Origin: Chaetoderma sp. LZ-2023a
Lineage: Eukaryota; Mollusca; Caudofoveata; Chaetodermatida; Chaetodermatidae
NCBI GenBank assembly: GCA_034401795.1
Contig: CM067370.1
Location: forward strand, 54,114,880 to 54,178,879
Length of the DNA: 64,000 bases
Direction: 5' to 3'
Shown here: in pieces, positions 10,415-22,089 of the stretch
Layout: each line of letters starts with the position of its first letter
How positions within the stretch are numbered: position 1 is the first letter of the stretch
Program-made: the position numbers and the translations under genes
The notes under the pieces: generated by a model
Databases searched by the model: none
Seen by the model: only the letters and a program-made list of their open reading frames with translations
Told to the model about the DNA's origin: nothing

Positions 10415-10419
10415 AATGT

Positions 10420-10890
10420 AACAAAGCAATGTACCAATTCTCAGTATAATATCTTGAAAGACTGCGAAGTAAAGTGCGGAAAACTAATACTTTTCGTATT
10501 TCATAAGTCGAAAGGGGGCATAACTCCATGAAAATCTTACGAAAATATTTGAAACGCGAACTTACTCTGTAACTCCTTATACTAAAGCGATGTACCGATT
10601 TTCCCTTAAATATCTTGAAGGAGTGCGAAAAAAACTGCGGAAAGCTGATATTTTTCGTCGAACGGGGGCATAACCACATAAAAAATGTACGCATATGCCT
10701 GAAACTCGAACTTGGTCTGTAACTTCTCATAACAAAGCAATGTACCAATTCTCAGTATAATATCCTGACTGCGAACAAAAGTGCGGAAAACCAACTGCGA
10801 CAGATGGACAGACAGACGGATGGACGGACAGATGGACGGGCAGGCGGAGTGCAAACCTATAGTCCCCCCTGGTTTTAACGGTAGGGGACT
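10420..10890 (+). repeat. three-unit tandem array (about 160 bp) ending in a GGACGGACAGA tract
   Basis: Units share 'AAAGCAATGTACCAATTCTC', 'TATCTTGAA', 'GTGCGGAAA', 'GGGGGCATAAC' and 'GTAACT'. The last unit ends with a GACAGATGGACGG tract and 'CAAACCTATAGTCCCCCC' followed by 'GGGGACTAATAA'. A related end is at 53040-53300. Confidence 0.75.
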
Positions 10891-12675
10891 AATAAGTCAC
10901 TATTTGTGTGTCAGCATCATAGATATGTGATAATATGCAAACTTGATATATATTTGTATATGGAATAATCGTCCTGAGGATAAACTGATCGGCCTATTCT
11001 GACCAGGGCAACCTGGGTGGACAAAAATGAAAAGGGAGGATTTCCAAAACTGCACTGAACTGATTGCCACCAACTACTTGTCGGCCATTTTGCAAAGTAA
11101 CAAATTTGAACCTATGCATAGCAATTTCTGCCATCAAAATCCATTAACTCTTTCATGACTGTGTTTATTCCACTGAATGTTCTGTGTGGACACATAATTT
11201 TTTCACAATTTTGTGTAAATTTGGCAGTTTTTCTCAAAATCATGAAATAAAAATTTATACCTAATATAAATGAAATTACATCTACACTATTGGTATACTG
11301 GATGAGTCTTTCCAATACATATCCAATGGGGTATCTGACAATGTTATGTGATTGTCTATTACTTCTTTGTGACAAGTCTTTGTGATGAGTATTTAGTGTT
11401 ATCTCTACACAGGAGCAGAGCAAACTGCCAATCTTCTTAAAGTAACTTCAATACATATAATGACGTACTTCAAGGAATAAATAAGCGCAAAGCATAATAC
11501 AGGCATTGAAAGATATGCTTGTCAAAATAGAGGCTTTTGAAGTGTGTGTCATTGGTAAAGCATGAGCATTCTTCACATTCAATAAAACAGTTCAAAATTG
11601 ACACCCAAATGATCAAATTTGGTGGCTGGTGGCTATATTTTTTCATGTATCAACTTTAAATTCACTTGGAAGGAAATTTAATTGTCCTAGTTCCTAATCA
11701 TATCTGTTAAATTTTTGGTCCGATCCCATCAGTGGCTTGTACATCATTTCTGCAAAAAAAAAAAAGGTCATTCAAGAGTCGACACGCAAACTGGCCAATC
11801 AGTTTCTCTTGAACAAACTGAGTTGAGCCCTTGCCCATGACACGGGAATGAGTGATATATCAACACAATATTCTATTCCATAGATTAAATTATTAAAATT
11901 GTCAAGAAATTTGAAATTTTTAATGTCAAATATCGACTCAAAATATTACTTGCATTAGCCAAAAGTCTTTACTTGAAATATAGATGGCTATAAAGGAAAC
12001 TTGTTGAAGATTTTGTAACTAAATTGACTGAAAACAAATCAATCATTGACCAGCTAGATTCTGAACAATAAACACATGCAGACTAGGCTGTGTCTTCATA
12101 AATTCCAATTCAAAACTACAGGACAGTAGGTTTAATGTTTTATAGATGAGTGAGTTTTAATAAGCTTTAGTTTTGTAGAATTTAAATTCAAATATGCTTG
12201 TTATATCTAGGTAAATTTATTTAGTACTAAATAAACCACCTTTGTATTGAAATGTATATAGGCTATTTCATGCAAAGCAATTTCAACTTGAGCGTGTCTT
12301 GGTATTTGCAGTGAGTGAAATCGAGTAGTGTTATAATCTTTAAGGCGTTTATTTGCTAATTCCCCATGCTAGGGTTTAGACTCATGTACAAATTGAGTAG
12401 CACGCCTACTGGTATTAGATGCATGCACTCATGAACCTCAAATAATCTCAGCTACAGCTGAAGGATGAGTGTCTAGACTAACATGAGTGAAATAGGTGCA
12501 TAGGCCTATACACGCTTCAATATGAACGTGATCTATTTATTACCTTACGCAATATACCTAGCACATGTGATTTTAAATTTTACCTATTGAAAATCATGTG
12601 TATATAAATAGAGCCCTACAGTAGTGTAGTTTTGAATTGAAATATATATATCTATATATAGCTAACAAACTGCTA
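10891..12675. other. intergenic; one dispersed repeat, no gene
   Basis: 11580-11870 matches, at moderate identity, 48680-49010 (shared 'AATCATATC', 'CCGATCC', 'GGTCAT(T/C)CAAGA' and 'CCTTGAACAAA' in the same order). The rest is AT-rich unique DNA; I see no protein-coding signal. Confidence 0.45.
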
Positions 12676-12909
12676 AATCCTTTAACACTCATATCAGCCA
12701 AAAAACTGGCTTCTGATGGGGGTCTTGAGAAATGTCCATTTGCAGACCAAGAGAAGACTATTTTTGAAAATTTACCACTTGAATGACTGGCTCGATAACC
12801 GAGCCAGTCATTCTGGTGGTAAATATGCAAAAATAGTCTTCCATTTGTCTGAAAATGGACATTTTCTATGAGAAAATTGAAATTTTCTTGAACAGATTCG
12901 AGGGTTAAG
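12676..12909. repeat. fold-back family A, near full length
   Basis: Starts 'CCTTTAACACTCATATCAGCC', runs through 'GTCCATTTGCAGACCAAGAG' to the centre 'GACTGGCTCGATAACCGAGCC', returns through 'GCAAAAATAGTCTTC' and ends 'GAGGGTTAAGGG'. Arms of about 90 bp pair with scattered mismatches. Confidence 0.85.
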
Positions 12910-13036
12910 GGTTTGAAATCCAGCTGGTAAATGATCGAGTTACCAAGGGACGCTGTACTTTTCCAGGAGAACTTACAACTTGCACTTTAAACCTGTCTTT
13001 TATCATTTTATGAGAATTATAGAACTTTCATGCTGA

Positions 13037-13275
13037 AGCCATCCGAGACCGGCCTCTGCAGTGGTCTTGAGGAATGTTTATTGGCTAGGCCAAGAAAATA
13101 CTATTTTTGAAGATTTAACACTGGAATGACTGGCTCGTTAACAGAGATAGTTATTCCAGTGGTAAATTTTCAAAAGTAGTCTTCTCCTGACATGCAAATG
13201 GACATTAACTTATTATATCACACCACTCTAGTTCATCACTTAATGGTCCAGTTAGCTAAATGTCGGCCTCTGCAA
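13037..13275. repeat. fold-back family A, diverged
   Basis: Contains 'GGCCTCTGCAGTGGTCTTGA' and the centre 'GAATGACTGGCTCGTTAACAG'. Right arm 'TTCAAAAGTAGTCTTCTCCT'. The outer right end is degenerate but repeats 'GTCGGCCTCTGCA'. Confidence 0.7.
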
Positions 13276-13639
13276 TTATTTAAAACAAATTTAGGACTCG
13301 AATGCTTGGCTTGCTAATCAACATTTTTTTTACCGTGGTCTGCTAACTGATATTTTTTAAGAGAAAATTCCAATGTTTTGACCAAATTTTAACATAATGA
13401 TTAACAAGTAAAAAATTATCAAACTGGAAATAAAAAATTGCTTTGCATGTAATACATATTACAATACATCTAAAATTACACAGCATTATAACAAATAAAT
13501 TAAACAGTCATATTATAACAACTATCAAATTAACAGTGCAATACAAAAAAAAAATCTCTTAATTTGCTAAATTTCTTTGGTCATAAATTATATATCTACA
13601 TTGGAAGACGTGTGTGCTATTATAAATATTATATAAGGA
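13276..13639. other. AT-rich, no gene seen
   Basis: Poly-A and AT-rich runs, no coding signal. Confidence 0.4.
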
Positions 13640-14040
13640 TAATAAACAACTAGATTGCTCGGTCAACGGCACGTCATCACAAACCCCACCCCACCTCTGG
13701 GGGCGGAGCCAAATGTAATTGTTCTCTTGCACTCCACTATCATATGGGTAACTCACCTACCAAATTTGGTTCAATTCTGTTCACCGGCTTCGGAGGAGTT
13801 GCATTACAATAAATCGCTTGACTTTATGACAACTTCCCCACCACTGGGTTGGAGCCCATCATAAATGTCATCCTGCAATCCGCAATATGGATAATATATG
13901 GGTAACACACATAACAAATGTGTGTGAATTCCACACAATGGTTTGGTAGAAGATAGTTTGAATGATAGGTTTTTGGGTATTTCTCCACTGGACCATGCCC
14001 ACGGACCCAACCCCCACCCCCCAACCATCTGCACAAAATA
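13640..14040 (+). repeat. two degenerate units of the GGGCGGAGCCAAAT array family
   Basis: 'ACAACTAGATTG(C/A)TCGGTC', 'GGGGGCGGAGCCAAATGTAA', 'ATATGGGTAACTCAC' and 'CCAAATTTGGTTCAATTC' recur in the large array at 41985-44480. The unit length is about 150 bp. Nested minus-strand open frames here are products of the repeat. Confidence 0.7.
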
Positions 14041-14145
14041 TAGAGTAATACAAATATTAACTTGAGCAGATAGCTTGATATTAACTGTCAGACTGTTATA
14101 AGCAACCAGATAATAATTTCAATGAGCAATAACCCTGAATCTGCT

Positions 14146-14228
14146 GAATATTTTGAAAACAATTTGACTGAAAGTTGTTGGTGGCTTAGCCACCAAAAAC
14201 TTTCAGTCAAATTGTTTTCAAAATATCC
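14146..14228. repeat. fold-back family B, near-perfect hairpin
   Basis: Arms 'TTTTGAAAACAATTTGACTG' and 'CAGTCAAATTGTTTTCAAAA' with 'GGTGGC/GCCACC' at the loop. The open frames read across both arms on both strands are a by-product of the palindrome. Confidence 0.85.
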
Positions 14229-14440
14229 AGTATATCCAGAGTTAAAACCCTGTGGAAAATGTATCCTGCAGAAATTCAGCAGGCAGACAGTTAAAGCAAA
14301 GAAATATGGCACGGATCCATACAGGGATCCATTCCAACCAATCTCTGTCCATTTTGTAAGTGTTCTTAAACCCACGTTAACACATTCAACACTGAATTCC
14401 CAGTTTCTCAATTTCAAGGTAACTATACTGATAAGAATTT

Positions 14441-14522
14441 GAATATTTTGAAACTAATTTTACTTTGCGCTGTTGGCGCTTATTGCAGCTCTAAGTCATT
14501 CATTTTAAAATATTCAACAGAA
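14441..14522. repeat. fold-back family B, diverged
   Basis: Left arm 'GAATATTTTGAAACTAATTT', right arm 'CATTTTAAAATATTCAACAG', with a CGCTGTTGGCGC centre. Confidence 0.65.
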
Positions 14523-14944
14523 TGTTTATTAAATTGTAAATTCACTATAGACTTACAATTCAGAGTGTTATTGTCAAATATTTGCTATCTTCATGTCAGG
14601 GCTACGTCATTTGATTAGCTAAAAGATGTAGCATATTTTGCTTATAGCGTCAGATACTAGAGTGACAGATCAGATACCTCATACAGTAAATACATGTTTG
14701 AATTTGGATAATTGTCACATAAAAGAGACATCTGTATGAAAAGAAAGGAATAATCTTATGCTACGGGAAAATAATCTCATGCTATTGATCTGTATATTTT
14801 TCAAGATGGTAGCCTATGATATACACACAAGTTGACATTTGAATTTTACAGAAACTGATCCACGATTTTGGCATGGAAGTATTCACTAGTTATATAGCAA
14901 ATTTAAGAACAGTTGCTAAAGATATTTATTCACAGATGGACACT

Positions 14945-15195
14945 TGATGAATCCAATCCAATCTGTTACACAAGTATATAACATCATAATCAACAAATCA
15001 CATGTAGGCTGATGTCACAATCAATGAATTTGGAATAGTCCATCAGTTGTACCAATCGTATGGCTTTACTTTTTAATCTTGTGCTTACCTGTATCGTTAC
15101 CATGGACTCTGGGAATTCATGGTTCGATTGATCCCAACATGGGCAAAGTATAGGTAGAGCTTAGCTAGAAATAGGCGGGCAATAGCTAAAAAGGG
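14945..15195 (+). repeat. partial copy of a roughly 350-400 bp dispersed repeat
   Basis: Shares 'ATAACATCATAATCAAC' and 'GTAGG(C/A)TGATGTCA' with 37425-37530, and 'GATCCCAACATGGGCAAAG...GAGCTTAGCTAGA' with 27880-27930 and 37685-37720. The family B hairpin found in the middle of other copies is absent. Confidence 0.65.
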
Positions 15196-15199
15196 AGAG

Positions 15200-18100
15200 A
15201 AAGATGACACCTCCATGCCGCTCTCCTCCGTAAGCACCAACTTTGTTGGGAAACTAAGTCATCAAGGATTGCGGGCTGACTTCCGCACTCAGAGGCCGCT
15301 CTGATTATGTCTAACCTTCTTGAACCAAGAAGCTGTGTTCGACATCCTCGGACGACATGATCTTCCCAGAGCTTACCATAGCTACGTGGAATGTACGTGG
15401 TGCAACATCAAAGAGGCAAACCTTAGGTGCAGACTGTGAACACTATAACATCGATATTGCATGCATTCAAGAGACTAAAGTAGCTAACACTCAGAGCAGC
15501 AGCTACAGACAGGCCATAAGCTAGTGCTCGTGGAGCAAAAACAGACCACATACTGGGGCTTAGGCTTCATAATCGGACCAAGTGTCTTGGACCATGTCAT
15601 TAGTTTTGGATACGTCAGTGATTGCGTTGTATTCATCGACCTGGCTATACCTATGCGAAAACACACCACCACTAAGTGTCGCACTGTCAACGCATATGGC
15701 CCAACTATCAAAAAAGCCAAAGAGAATCCAGCAATATTAGATTTCTTCTATGCAGAATTAAGCTCCGCCATTACAATCTCAGCTAGATGGCAACTGTTCA
15801 TGTGTGGAGATTTAAATTCCAAGCTGGGTAAACTCGGATTGCAGACAAAAGTTCAGGACTTGGCTCATGCATGGGATCGTATGGAGAGGGCACATGCAAC
15901 AGCAATGGAGATGCATTCGTGGCATTCCTTAGTTCCAATGGACTATTTGCCACAAATACGGCTTTCAAACATCCATGCCATCACCGGACAACATGGACCG
16001 GACACATTGCTGAGTGCAAAGCCCCTAAAGGTTATAAGGCTACAACAGCTGTCTTCAACCAAATAGACTTCATACTATGCAAGACAGAAGCAAAACCCCT
16101 ACTTCGGAATGCTCATTCCTATGGAGGCACAGACCTCAATTCTGACCATAAGCCAGGCATTACACGCCTTCAGATGAATGATCTCTACCTAATATATAAA
16201 CGCCATAACAGGCAAGAGGGTAGAGTCACCTACAACCTACCCAAGCTCATCAGCGACACTGACACTCGAATGTCATACAAAAAGGCCCTAGGGGAGCAAA
16301 TAGCTAACATCAACATCAGCTCCAATCCAAACGAAGCCCTAACCAAAATACTACTATGGAATCAACAGCTACCAGTACCATAGGTGTTCTTAAAAACAAC
16401 CGAACTAGGTATACTGATGGCCCTCTAGTAGTAAAACTATCAGCAGAGCAGATAGCATTACGGCTCCGCATCTATCAAAGTGGCCAAAGTGAAGCCCGCA
16501 ACAAACTACGACGGGAGCGCAATAGCATTCTGCGCCACATTAGCGAATGCTTAAATGATCTTGCTATTCAAAAAGCAGACTCCCTAGCAGATGAAATGAC
16601 CGCCACAGATGACTGTCACAAAATGTTTTGGGCAGCCCAAGCCCTGAGAGTTACTGACTACACACCACCACTCACTACACAACTCTGAAGGACACTTTAT
16701 CAGAACTGACCAGGGAAAAGCAGAGGCGATTCGAGAATGGTTCAAGGAACAGTTCACTGACCACAACGATGAGCCCTTGCACCCATTCTCAGGAGACCCC
16801 AGGCCATTACTAACACAAATTAAAACAGCAGAAGTTGAGAAGGCACTTAAAGCCCTGAAAAATGGAAGTGCATCTGGACCTGATGGCATGAGCAATGAAC
16901 TATTCAAATATGCAAGTGACATTATATCAAAATCGATCACGCACCTAATCAATTCAGCTTTTATACACCGCCTTCACATCGATGCTGCAGGCGAAGGCAC
17001 CCTTATTGCACCACCCAAGCCGAAGAAGCCACCTGGCCTGCCAGCCAATCTGCGGCCCATTGTGGTCCTCAACAGCATATGGAAAATCCTATCCAATGTT
17101 CCTCTATGCCGCATCCAAGACAAGACTGATGACTTCACCGGATCATGTCAGTGGCTTCAAACGTGGATGCAGCTGTGCAGACATTGTATGGCCTCAACGC
17201 ATGCTTGTGTCAGTAGTCATGTTCAAACACTGGGATTTTCACAAAATGAGGATTGACATGTCACGAGCCTTCGACACAATTAAACGCTCAAAGATCCTAG
17301 ATGTACTACGCCTGGCCAGTTGCAATGAAGATAAGCTACTACTAGTGAGACTACTGCTTGCAGACACCAAGCTGAGAGTACGAGTCAAGTCAGTGGAGTC
17401 TGTAGAGTTTGAGACATCAATCAGCTCCCCACAGGGAGATGGTATCTTTCCGGTGCTTTTCACCTGTTACAGTGCTGCTGCAGTGAAATCCATGTGGGAA
17501 AGTTCCACAAGACCAAACCCCCCCCCCCCCAGTCGATACTGGGTATGCCGCTAGAGATGGAATATGCCGACGCTGTGGACTTCATAGACGAGGAAAAAAA
17601 CCAGTTGACAAACTTTTCCCAATAGCTGCAAGCAAACTAAAAATTTTTAAATCTCTTTATGAATGAATCCAAAACAGAGTTCACCCACATACCTATCCAC
17701 AAAGCATGAAACTAAAGAAAATGACGATCCACTTCATGGCGGCAAACCATGGAGGAAGTCAAATTCTGGGCTCGCTGCTTTGCAGTACTGCTGACATTGC
17801 TGGACGCTACGTCATGGGGAACATAACTTTCCAGTCCTTCTGGAAGTTTTGGAGTCGTAGATCAAAGATGCCCTTGATAAAAAGGCAACGTTTATACAAT
17901 GCAAGCTGCATATCCTTGATGCTGTATAACTGTAACAGCTGGGCAGCCCCAAAGGCATCACTGGACACCGATGGCCAGACAGCATAATTTCCAACGATGA
18001 TCTATACAAGATGTATAATACATTGCCACTGTCTGTAAAAGTCGCCCAGCAAAGATGGTCCATGTTTGCCCATGTGCTAATAATACCTACTAGGAGCCAG

Positions 18101-18310
18101 CAAATACAAAGCCAGGAAAGGACGTCATTGTATAAATCTGCTAAGTGTGCTATGAGGTGAGCTCAAGAAAGCAGGACTCGGTACACTCAAGTCAAGAATG
18201 GAGCTGAGGAAGCTAAGGATTTCGGCCGAGGACAAGCCGCAGTGGGCAAATCCGAAGGACTGATTGCAGCGGTAGGATGTTTCTACTATTACAGCCGCAG
18301 AATACAGTAA
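15200..18310 (+). mobile_element. APE-type LINE (non-LTR retrotransposon), single degraded ORF
   Basis: The interval encodes, in order, an endonuclease/exonuclease/phosphatase domain and a reverse transcriptase, with no intron-like gaps. It lies on the plus strand and is preceded by about 150 bp of possible 5' UTR. The 3' end near 18310 ('CCGCAGAATACAGTAATC') is approximate, with no clear poly-A tail. The clade cannot be fixed by eye. Confidence 0.85.
15357..18100 (+). pseudogene. LINE ORF: endonuclease plus reverse transcriptase, several frameshifts
   Basis: Start taken at ATG 15357, which gives 'LTIATWNVRGATSKRQTLG' and 'IACIQETKV', the first two motifs of APE-type endonucleases. TAG at 15522-15524 marks a frameshift into 'YWGLGFIIG'. 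'CGDLNSKLG' (catalytic Asp/Asn) follows, then a frameshift near 15870 gives 'NGLFATNTAFKHP', 'QIDFILC' and 'SDHKP' (catalytic His). RT motifs: 'ASGPDGMSNELFKYA' near 16870, 'NLRPIVVLNSIWKI' near 17050, 'DMSRAFDTIKRSKIL' (motif A Asp) near 17260, 'SPQGDG' (motif B) near 17430, and motif C near 17560, which reads YADA instead of YADD. Frameshifts also lie near 16675 and 17150 and a poly-C run at 17519-17532. Clearly inactive. Confidence 0.85.
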
Positions 18311-18347
18311 TCATACATAGTTAAAAGTAGATTTATCTCTTGGCGTA

Positions 18348-18599
18348 TTAACCCTTACCACTCTGGTGTCAAAACTTTTAATTTTCAAATTAAATTAGAC
18401 GAACTGGTGTTCATTTTTCAACCAAATTTGGTGGGAGATGGTGCTGTCTATTTTAACCAAATTTGGTGGGAGATGATGCTGTCGTAGACAGCACCATCTG
18501 CCAGCAAAATTGTTGAAAAATGGACACCAGTTTCTGTGATATTGACACATTAAAAAATAGAATACTCACATTATAGTTCTAAGGGTTAATGACAATTAT
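18348..18599. repeat. fold-back family C, full length with TTAA at both ends
   Basis: TTAA 18348-18351 then 'CCCTTACCACTCTGGTGTC'; right end 'TAGTTCTAAGGG' then TTAA 18596-18599. The centre is 'GATGCTGTCGTAGACAGCACCATC'. The left arm has an extra copy of 'CCAAATTTGGTGGGAGATG', so it is longer than the other copies. Confidence 0.87.
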
Positions 18600-18697
18600 A
18601 TCAGAACCTATGTAAATCCAGAAATAATCAAGAGTTAGATTAATACATTGTGAATTCTGATCACAACGCCATGATAGTTCAGTAATTACATCAAAAT

Positions 18698-18779
18698 CAT
18701 CTGGTATTAAACATCTGGTATTAAACATCTGGTATTAAACATCTGGTATTAAACATCTGGTATTAAACATCTGGTATTG
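18698..18779 (+). repeat. 14-bp tandem repeat, about 6 copies
   Basis: Unit CATCTGGTATTAAA repeats almost without change; the last unit has TTGA. Confidence 0.95.
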
Positions 18780-18800
18780 ACAGACTAATGTTTTAACACT

Positions 18801-19033
18801 TTAACCCTGGAATTTGATCAAGAAAATTTCAATTTTATCATAGAAAATGTCCATTTGTAGACCAAGAGAAGACTATTTTTGAAAATTTACCACTGGAATC
18901 ACTGGCTCGATAATCGAGTCAGTCATTCCGGTGGTAATTATTTAAAAATAAGTCTTCTTTTGGTCTGCAAATGGACATTTCTCAAGATCACTGCAGAAGC
19001 CGTTTTTGTCTGATATGAGGCTTAAAGCGTTAA
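18801..19033. repeat. fold-back family A, inverted orientation, TTAA ends
   Basis: Begins TTAACCC and ends 'AAAGCGTTAA'. Here the 'GATCAAGAAAATTTCAATTT' arm is on the left and the 'CACTGCAGAAGCCG' arm on the right, the reverse of 12676-12909. Centre 'GGCTCGATAATCGAGTC'. Confidence 0.85.
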
Positions 19034-19165
19034 CTAGAACAATGTCTTCTCAGAATACAAGCAATACATGAAACAGAGACAGTAGCTTGTGCACAAAATG
19101 ATACACAAGCATATATATGTATGTGTAACATACTGATAGAGTATGATGATTTGTGAAGTGTGCGG

Positions 19166-19222
19166 TTGCTTTTGGGGTGGGGGGGATGCTTTTGGGGTGG
19201 GGGTTGGGGGGGGGGGGGTGTT
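19166..19222 (+). other. G-rich tract with G-quadruplex potential
   Basis: Runs of 4-13 G separated by T or short AT spacers, including two 'TTTTGGGGTGGGGG' stretches. Confidence 0.6.
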
Positions 19223-19734
19223 CCTAAATAGATTTTAAAATACAACAATATTAAGCATTTATCACACAATTAATAAATATTAATAGACTATGAAGGAATG
19301 CAATAATTGACAATCATCATAAATTATTAAATACTTTTCCACACAGAGTGAACAGAGGAGATGGGTGAGAGAAAATTTCAAATTGCAGAGAGGGAGATGA
19401 AAGATATTTTATAAACTTAACACCAAAATGACTGGCTCATTGAGTAGTGACATGGCTCATGAAAACCTTCACATCCAGCCAGCCAGCCAGATCAGTGATA
19501 TGGTTTCAGACATTTTTCGTTCCACCGCTGATTTGAAACGTTCTCTCTCACTCATCTCCTGTCATGATTTTGAGTGGAAGGAGAACAATATTGGTCTTTT
19601 TCTAAAATTAATATGTACACAACATGGATAGCTTCAAACATCATTAAAGATGAAAAACAAATGCTTATATATTCATACAACCAATCCATCATTAATTTAT
19701 ATGTTAACTTTAGAAGATACCTTGAAAACATAAT
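19223..19734. other. no gene seen
   Basis: AT-rich. Contains 'AAAATGACTGGCTCATTGAG' at about 19424, a small remnant of family A. Confidence 0.4.
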
Positions 19735-20095
19735 TCACCTTTCCAGAGTACCCACCCATCATATGACGTCATAATGAACTGCGTGGTGTGTAGAATGACA
19801 TCATCATGAATGACATCAATAAGTATGTCACGACCGCATATTTGAAGACTATGCATTGTTGTACAAATTGTTTGCTTTTACTATTTAATAAATATTCTGT
19901 TGAATATTTTGAAACTAATTTGACTGGGCGCTGTTGCTGCCATAGGCAGCAACAGCGCCCAGTCAAATTAGTTACAAAATATTCAACAGCTTCCCTGTAT
20001 AGTTTTCAGGAAATTGATAGCTAGGGCATTCGGGAATCGATCAATCCCAACAAGGCGAGGTGTGGGTGGAGCATAGCTAAAAATGGAACAGCCCA
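19735..20095 (+). repeat. dispersed repeat of about 360 bp with a near-perfect family B hairpin inside
   Basis: Left flank has 'CATCATATGACGTCATAATG' and 'TACTATTTAATAAATATTC'. The hairpin arms are 19897-19941 and 19945-19989 with loop ATA; 44 of 45 positions pair. The right flank has 'CTGTATAGTTTTC' and 'GTGGGTGGAGCATAGCTA'. Sister copies: 27548-27945 and 37425-37745. Confidence 0.85.
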
Positions 20096-20190
20096 TTATA
20101 TCATCCGAGACCACCTGCCTCTTTCAACCACACGATGATGCCTCATTAAGTGAGCGCTTGAAAAAAACCATGCCGTGATCACTCAAAGGT

Positions 20191-20360
20191 CAAGCCAGTA
20201 AAAACTGGCTTCTGCAGCAATCTTGAGAAATGTTTACCAGTATTTGTACGGCAAGACAATTTTTTTAATTTTACCATTGGAATGATTGGCTCGAGAACCG
20301 AGCCAGTCATTCAAGTGATAAATTTTCTAAAATAGTCTTGTCATGTAAATGGATATTTGC
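20191..20360. repeat. fold-back family A, shortened
   Basis: 'ACTGGCTTCTGCAGCAATCT' on the left, centre 'ATTGGCTCGAGAACCGAGCC', right arm through 'TAGTCTTG'. Outer right end missing. Confidence 0.75.
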
Positions 20361-20510
20361 AAATGTAAGCAAAAAAATTAGATGCTGTTAACAAATCGTG
20401 ACTATTAATGGGCTAATGAACCATGTCTTGAGTCCTCTCAAAAGGTATATTCTGAAGCAAATGATTTTGATTAAGTAGCCCCCTCTGCTTGGTGGCCACC
20501 TTCTGAAGTG

Positions 20511-20719
20511 CTATTCCTTACCACTCTGGTGTCAAAATTTTAAATTTTCAAATTAAATTAAAAGATGAACTGGTGTTAGTTTTTCAACAAGTTTGGTGGG
20601 AGATGGTGCAGTCGTAGACAGCAACATCTTCCAGCAAAATTGTTGAAAAATGTACACCGTTTTTTTTGGCATTGACACAGTAAAATATAGAATATTGACA
20701 TCAGAGCGCTAAGGGTTAA
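20511..20719. repeat. fold-back family C
   Basis: 'CCTTACCACTCTGGTGTC' at the left (TTAA altered), centre 'GTGCAGTCGTAGACAGCAACATC', right end 'GCTAAGGG' then TTAA 20716-20719. Confidence 0.85.
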
Positions 20720-21110
20720 GCACTTGCAATTCACCTGCATTAAAGGACCACCTGTCTATTGTGCCTCATCATCAGTGTTAGATAAGGCATTGTAATGTGG
20801 TCACTCAGCAGGTGTTTTACTGTTTACTCACTCATTTGATAGATTATTATTATTATTTGCCTTATTCTTTAATATTACACTAATAATTCTAAAGGTGAAT
20901 CATCCATTTCCATTATTCAAGTACCAGCATAGGCTCTATTCAAACTAATTCTAGGACATGTGTATTTAATAAAAAGTTATATACATCATGTTGATTACTA
21001 ATTTAAACCTTTGTTGGTCAGGATTTGTTAAGAAAACTAAAAATTTAAAATATTAAATGACCATTTGCATGCCAAGATAGGTTTATTTTTTTAACTTACC
21101 ACTTAACATA
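20720..21110. other. no gene seen
   Basis: AT-rich with a TTATTATTATT stretch near 20847. Confidence 0.4.
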
Positions 21111-21202
21111 GTCTCTCTCTCTCTCCCTCCCTCCCTCTCTCTCCCTCCCCTCTCTGTCCCTCCCCCCTCTCTCTCTCTATCTCCCTCCCTCCCGCCCTCT
21201 CA
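21111..21202 (+). repeat. polypyrimidine (CT/CCCT) tract
   Basis: About 90 bases nearly all C or T; it could form triplex (H-DNA). Confidence 0.9.
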
Positions 21203-21226
21203 TTCCTAACAATTGCCGTTCCGTCG

Positions 21227-21305
21227 TACAATTCAGTGAATAACTAGCAAACTCGTACAATCCAGTGAATAACTAGCAAACTCATACAATCCGGTGAATA
21301 ACTAG
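21227..21305 (+). repeat. 29-bp tandem repeat, about 2.7 copies
   Basis: Unit 'TACAATCCAGTGAATAACTA' plus 'GCAAACTCG', with one or two changes between copies. Confidence 0.9.
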
Positions 21306-21403
21306 TATTTTGAAAGTCATTTACTCATAATACAATCACCAATGCTTAACCCTTTTACTGATAAACTTTTAATATCTCATTTTCAAGGCAACCATACAGC
21401 AAA

Positions 21404-21491
21404 ACTGTTGTATATTTTGAAATTATGTTGACTGGAAACTGTTGCTGCCTGCATCAGCTTCCAGTCAAATTAATTGCAAAATATTCAACAG
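21404..21491. repeat. fold-back family B
   Basis: 'GTATATTTTGAAATTATGTT' with 'TTAATTGCAAAATATTCAAC'; the centre arms 'GACTGGAAACTG' and 'CAGCTTCCAGTC' pair. Confidence 0.75.
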
Positions 21492-21849
21492 AATAAGTTT
21501 AATATCATAAATAATATATCTTTTCTGGGATTTGTTGAAGAAAGGGTTAATATGTCAGCATATGGAATTCAAGTCATGACACGGTTAAAAACTGCGTTAG
21601 ACTCTCAAAAGAAAAATACCTTTGCCTCATCTACACTTTGGTCATTGACATTACTTGCATACATATGTGAATTTAAATGATGAGTGAATATTTTACTAAG
21701 GAAGATGGTCAGCCTTGTACAAGCTCTCAGAATGACTTTCCTAGTCAACTCCGTGTGGTTGAATACAACTTTGATATACAGGACTAAAGATGTTATTATA
21801 TGACAATGGTGTTTGGTTGTCAAAACAATGTAAATAGGCAATGTCAAAC

Positions 21850-22089
21850 GTAACCATTTAATGGTCCTACCGGCCAAAACCAGCCTCTGTTACAGTCTAA
21901 TGGAATATCCTTTTACAGGTCAAGAGAATACAATTTCTGAAAATTTACCACTGGAATGATTGGCTCGACAACCGAGCCAATCATTCCAGTGATAAATTTT
22001 CAAAAATTATATTCTCTTGGCCTGTAAATGAGCATTCAATAAGCAGATATTAAAATTTTCTTGACCAAATTTGACCATTAAGGGGTTAA
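21850..22089. repeat. fold-back family A, full length, right TTAA shared with next element
   Basis: Begins near 'TAACCATTTAATGG', centre 'ATTGGCTCGACAACCGAGCC', ends 'CATTAAGGGG' then TTAA 22086-22089. That same TTAA is the left end of the family C copy that follows directly. Confidence 0.85.

Noticed and set aside
10241..10854. Minus-strand frames of up to 165 codons
   Set aside because: The text repeats with the tandem array (for example 'FFALL', 'MPPF') and has no recognisable domain.
13804..14053. Three overlapping minus-strand frames
   Set aside because: They lie in degenerate units of the GGAGCCAAAT array and have no domain features.
14088..14442. Open frames of 109 and 106 codons on opposite strands sharing peptide text
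   Set aside because: The shared text comes from reading a palindrome on both strands.
18698..18779. CRISPR-like array
   Set aside because: It is a simple 14-bp tandem repeat without spacers, in an animal genome.
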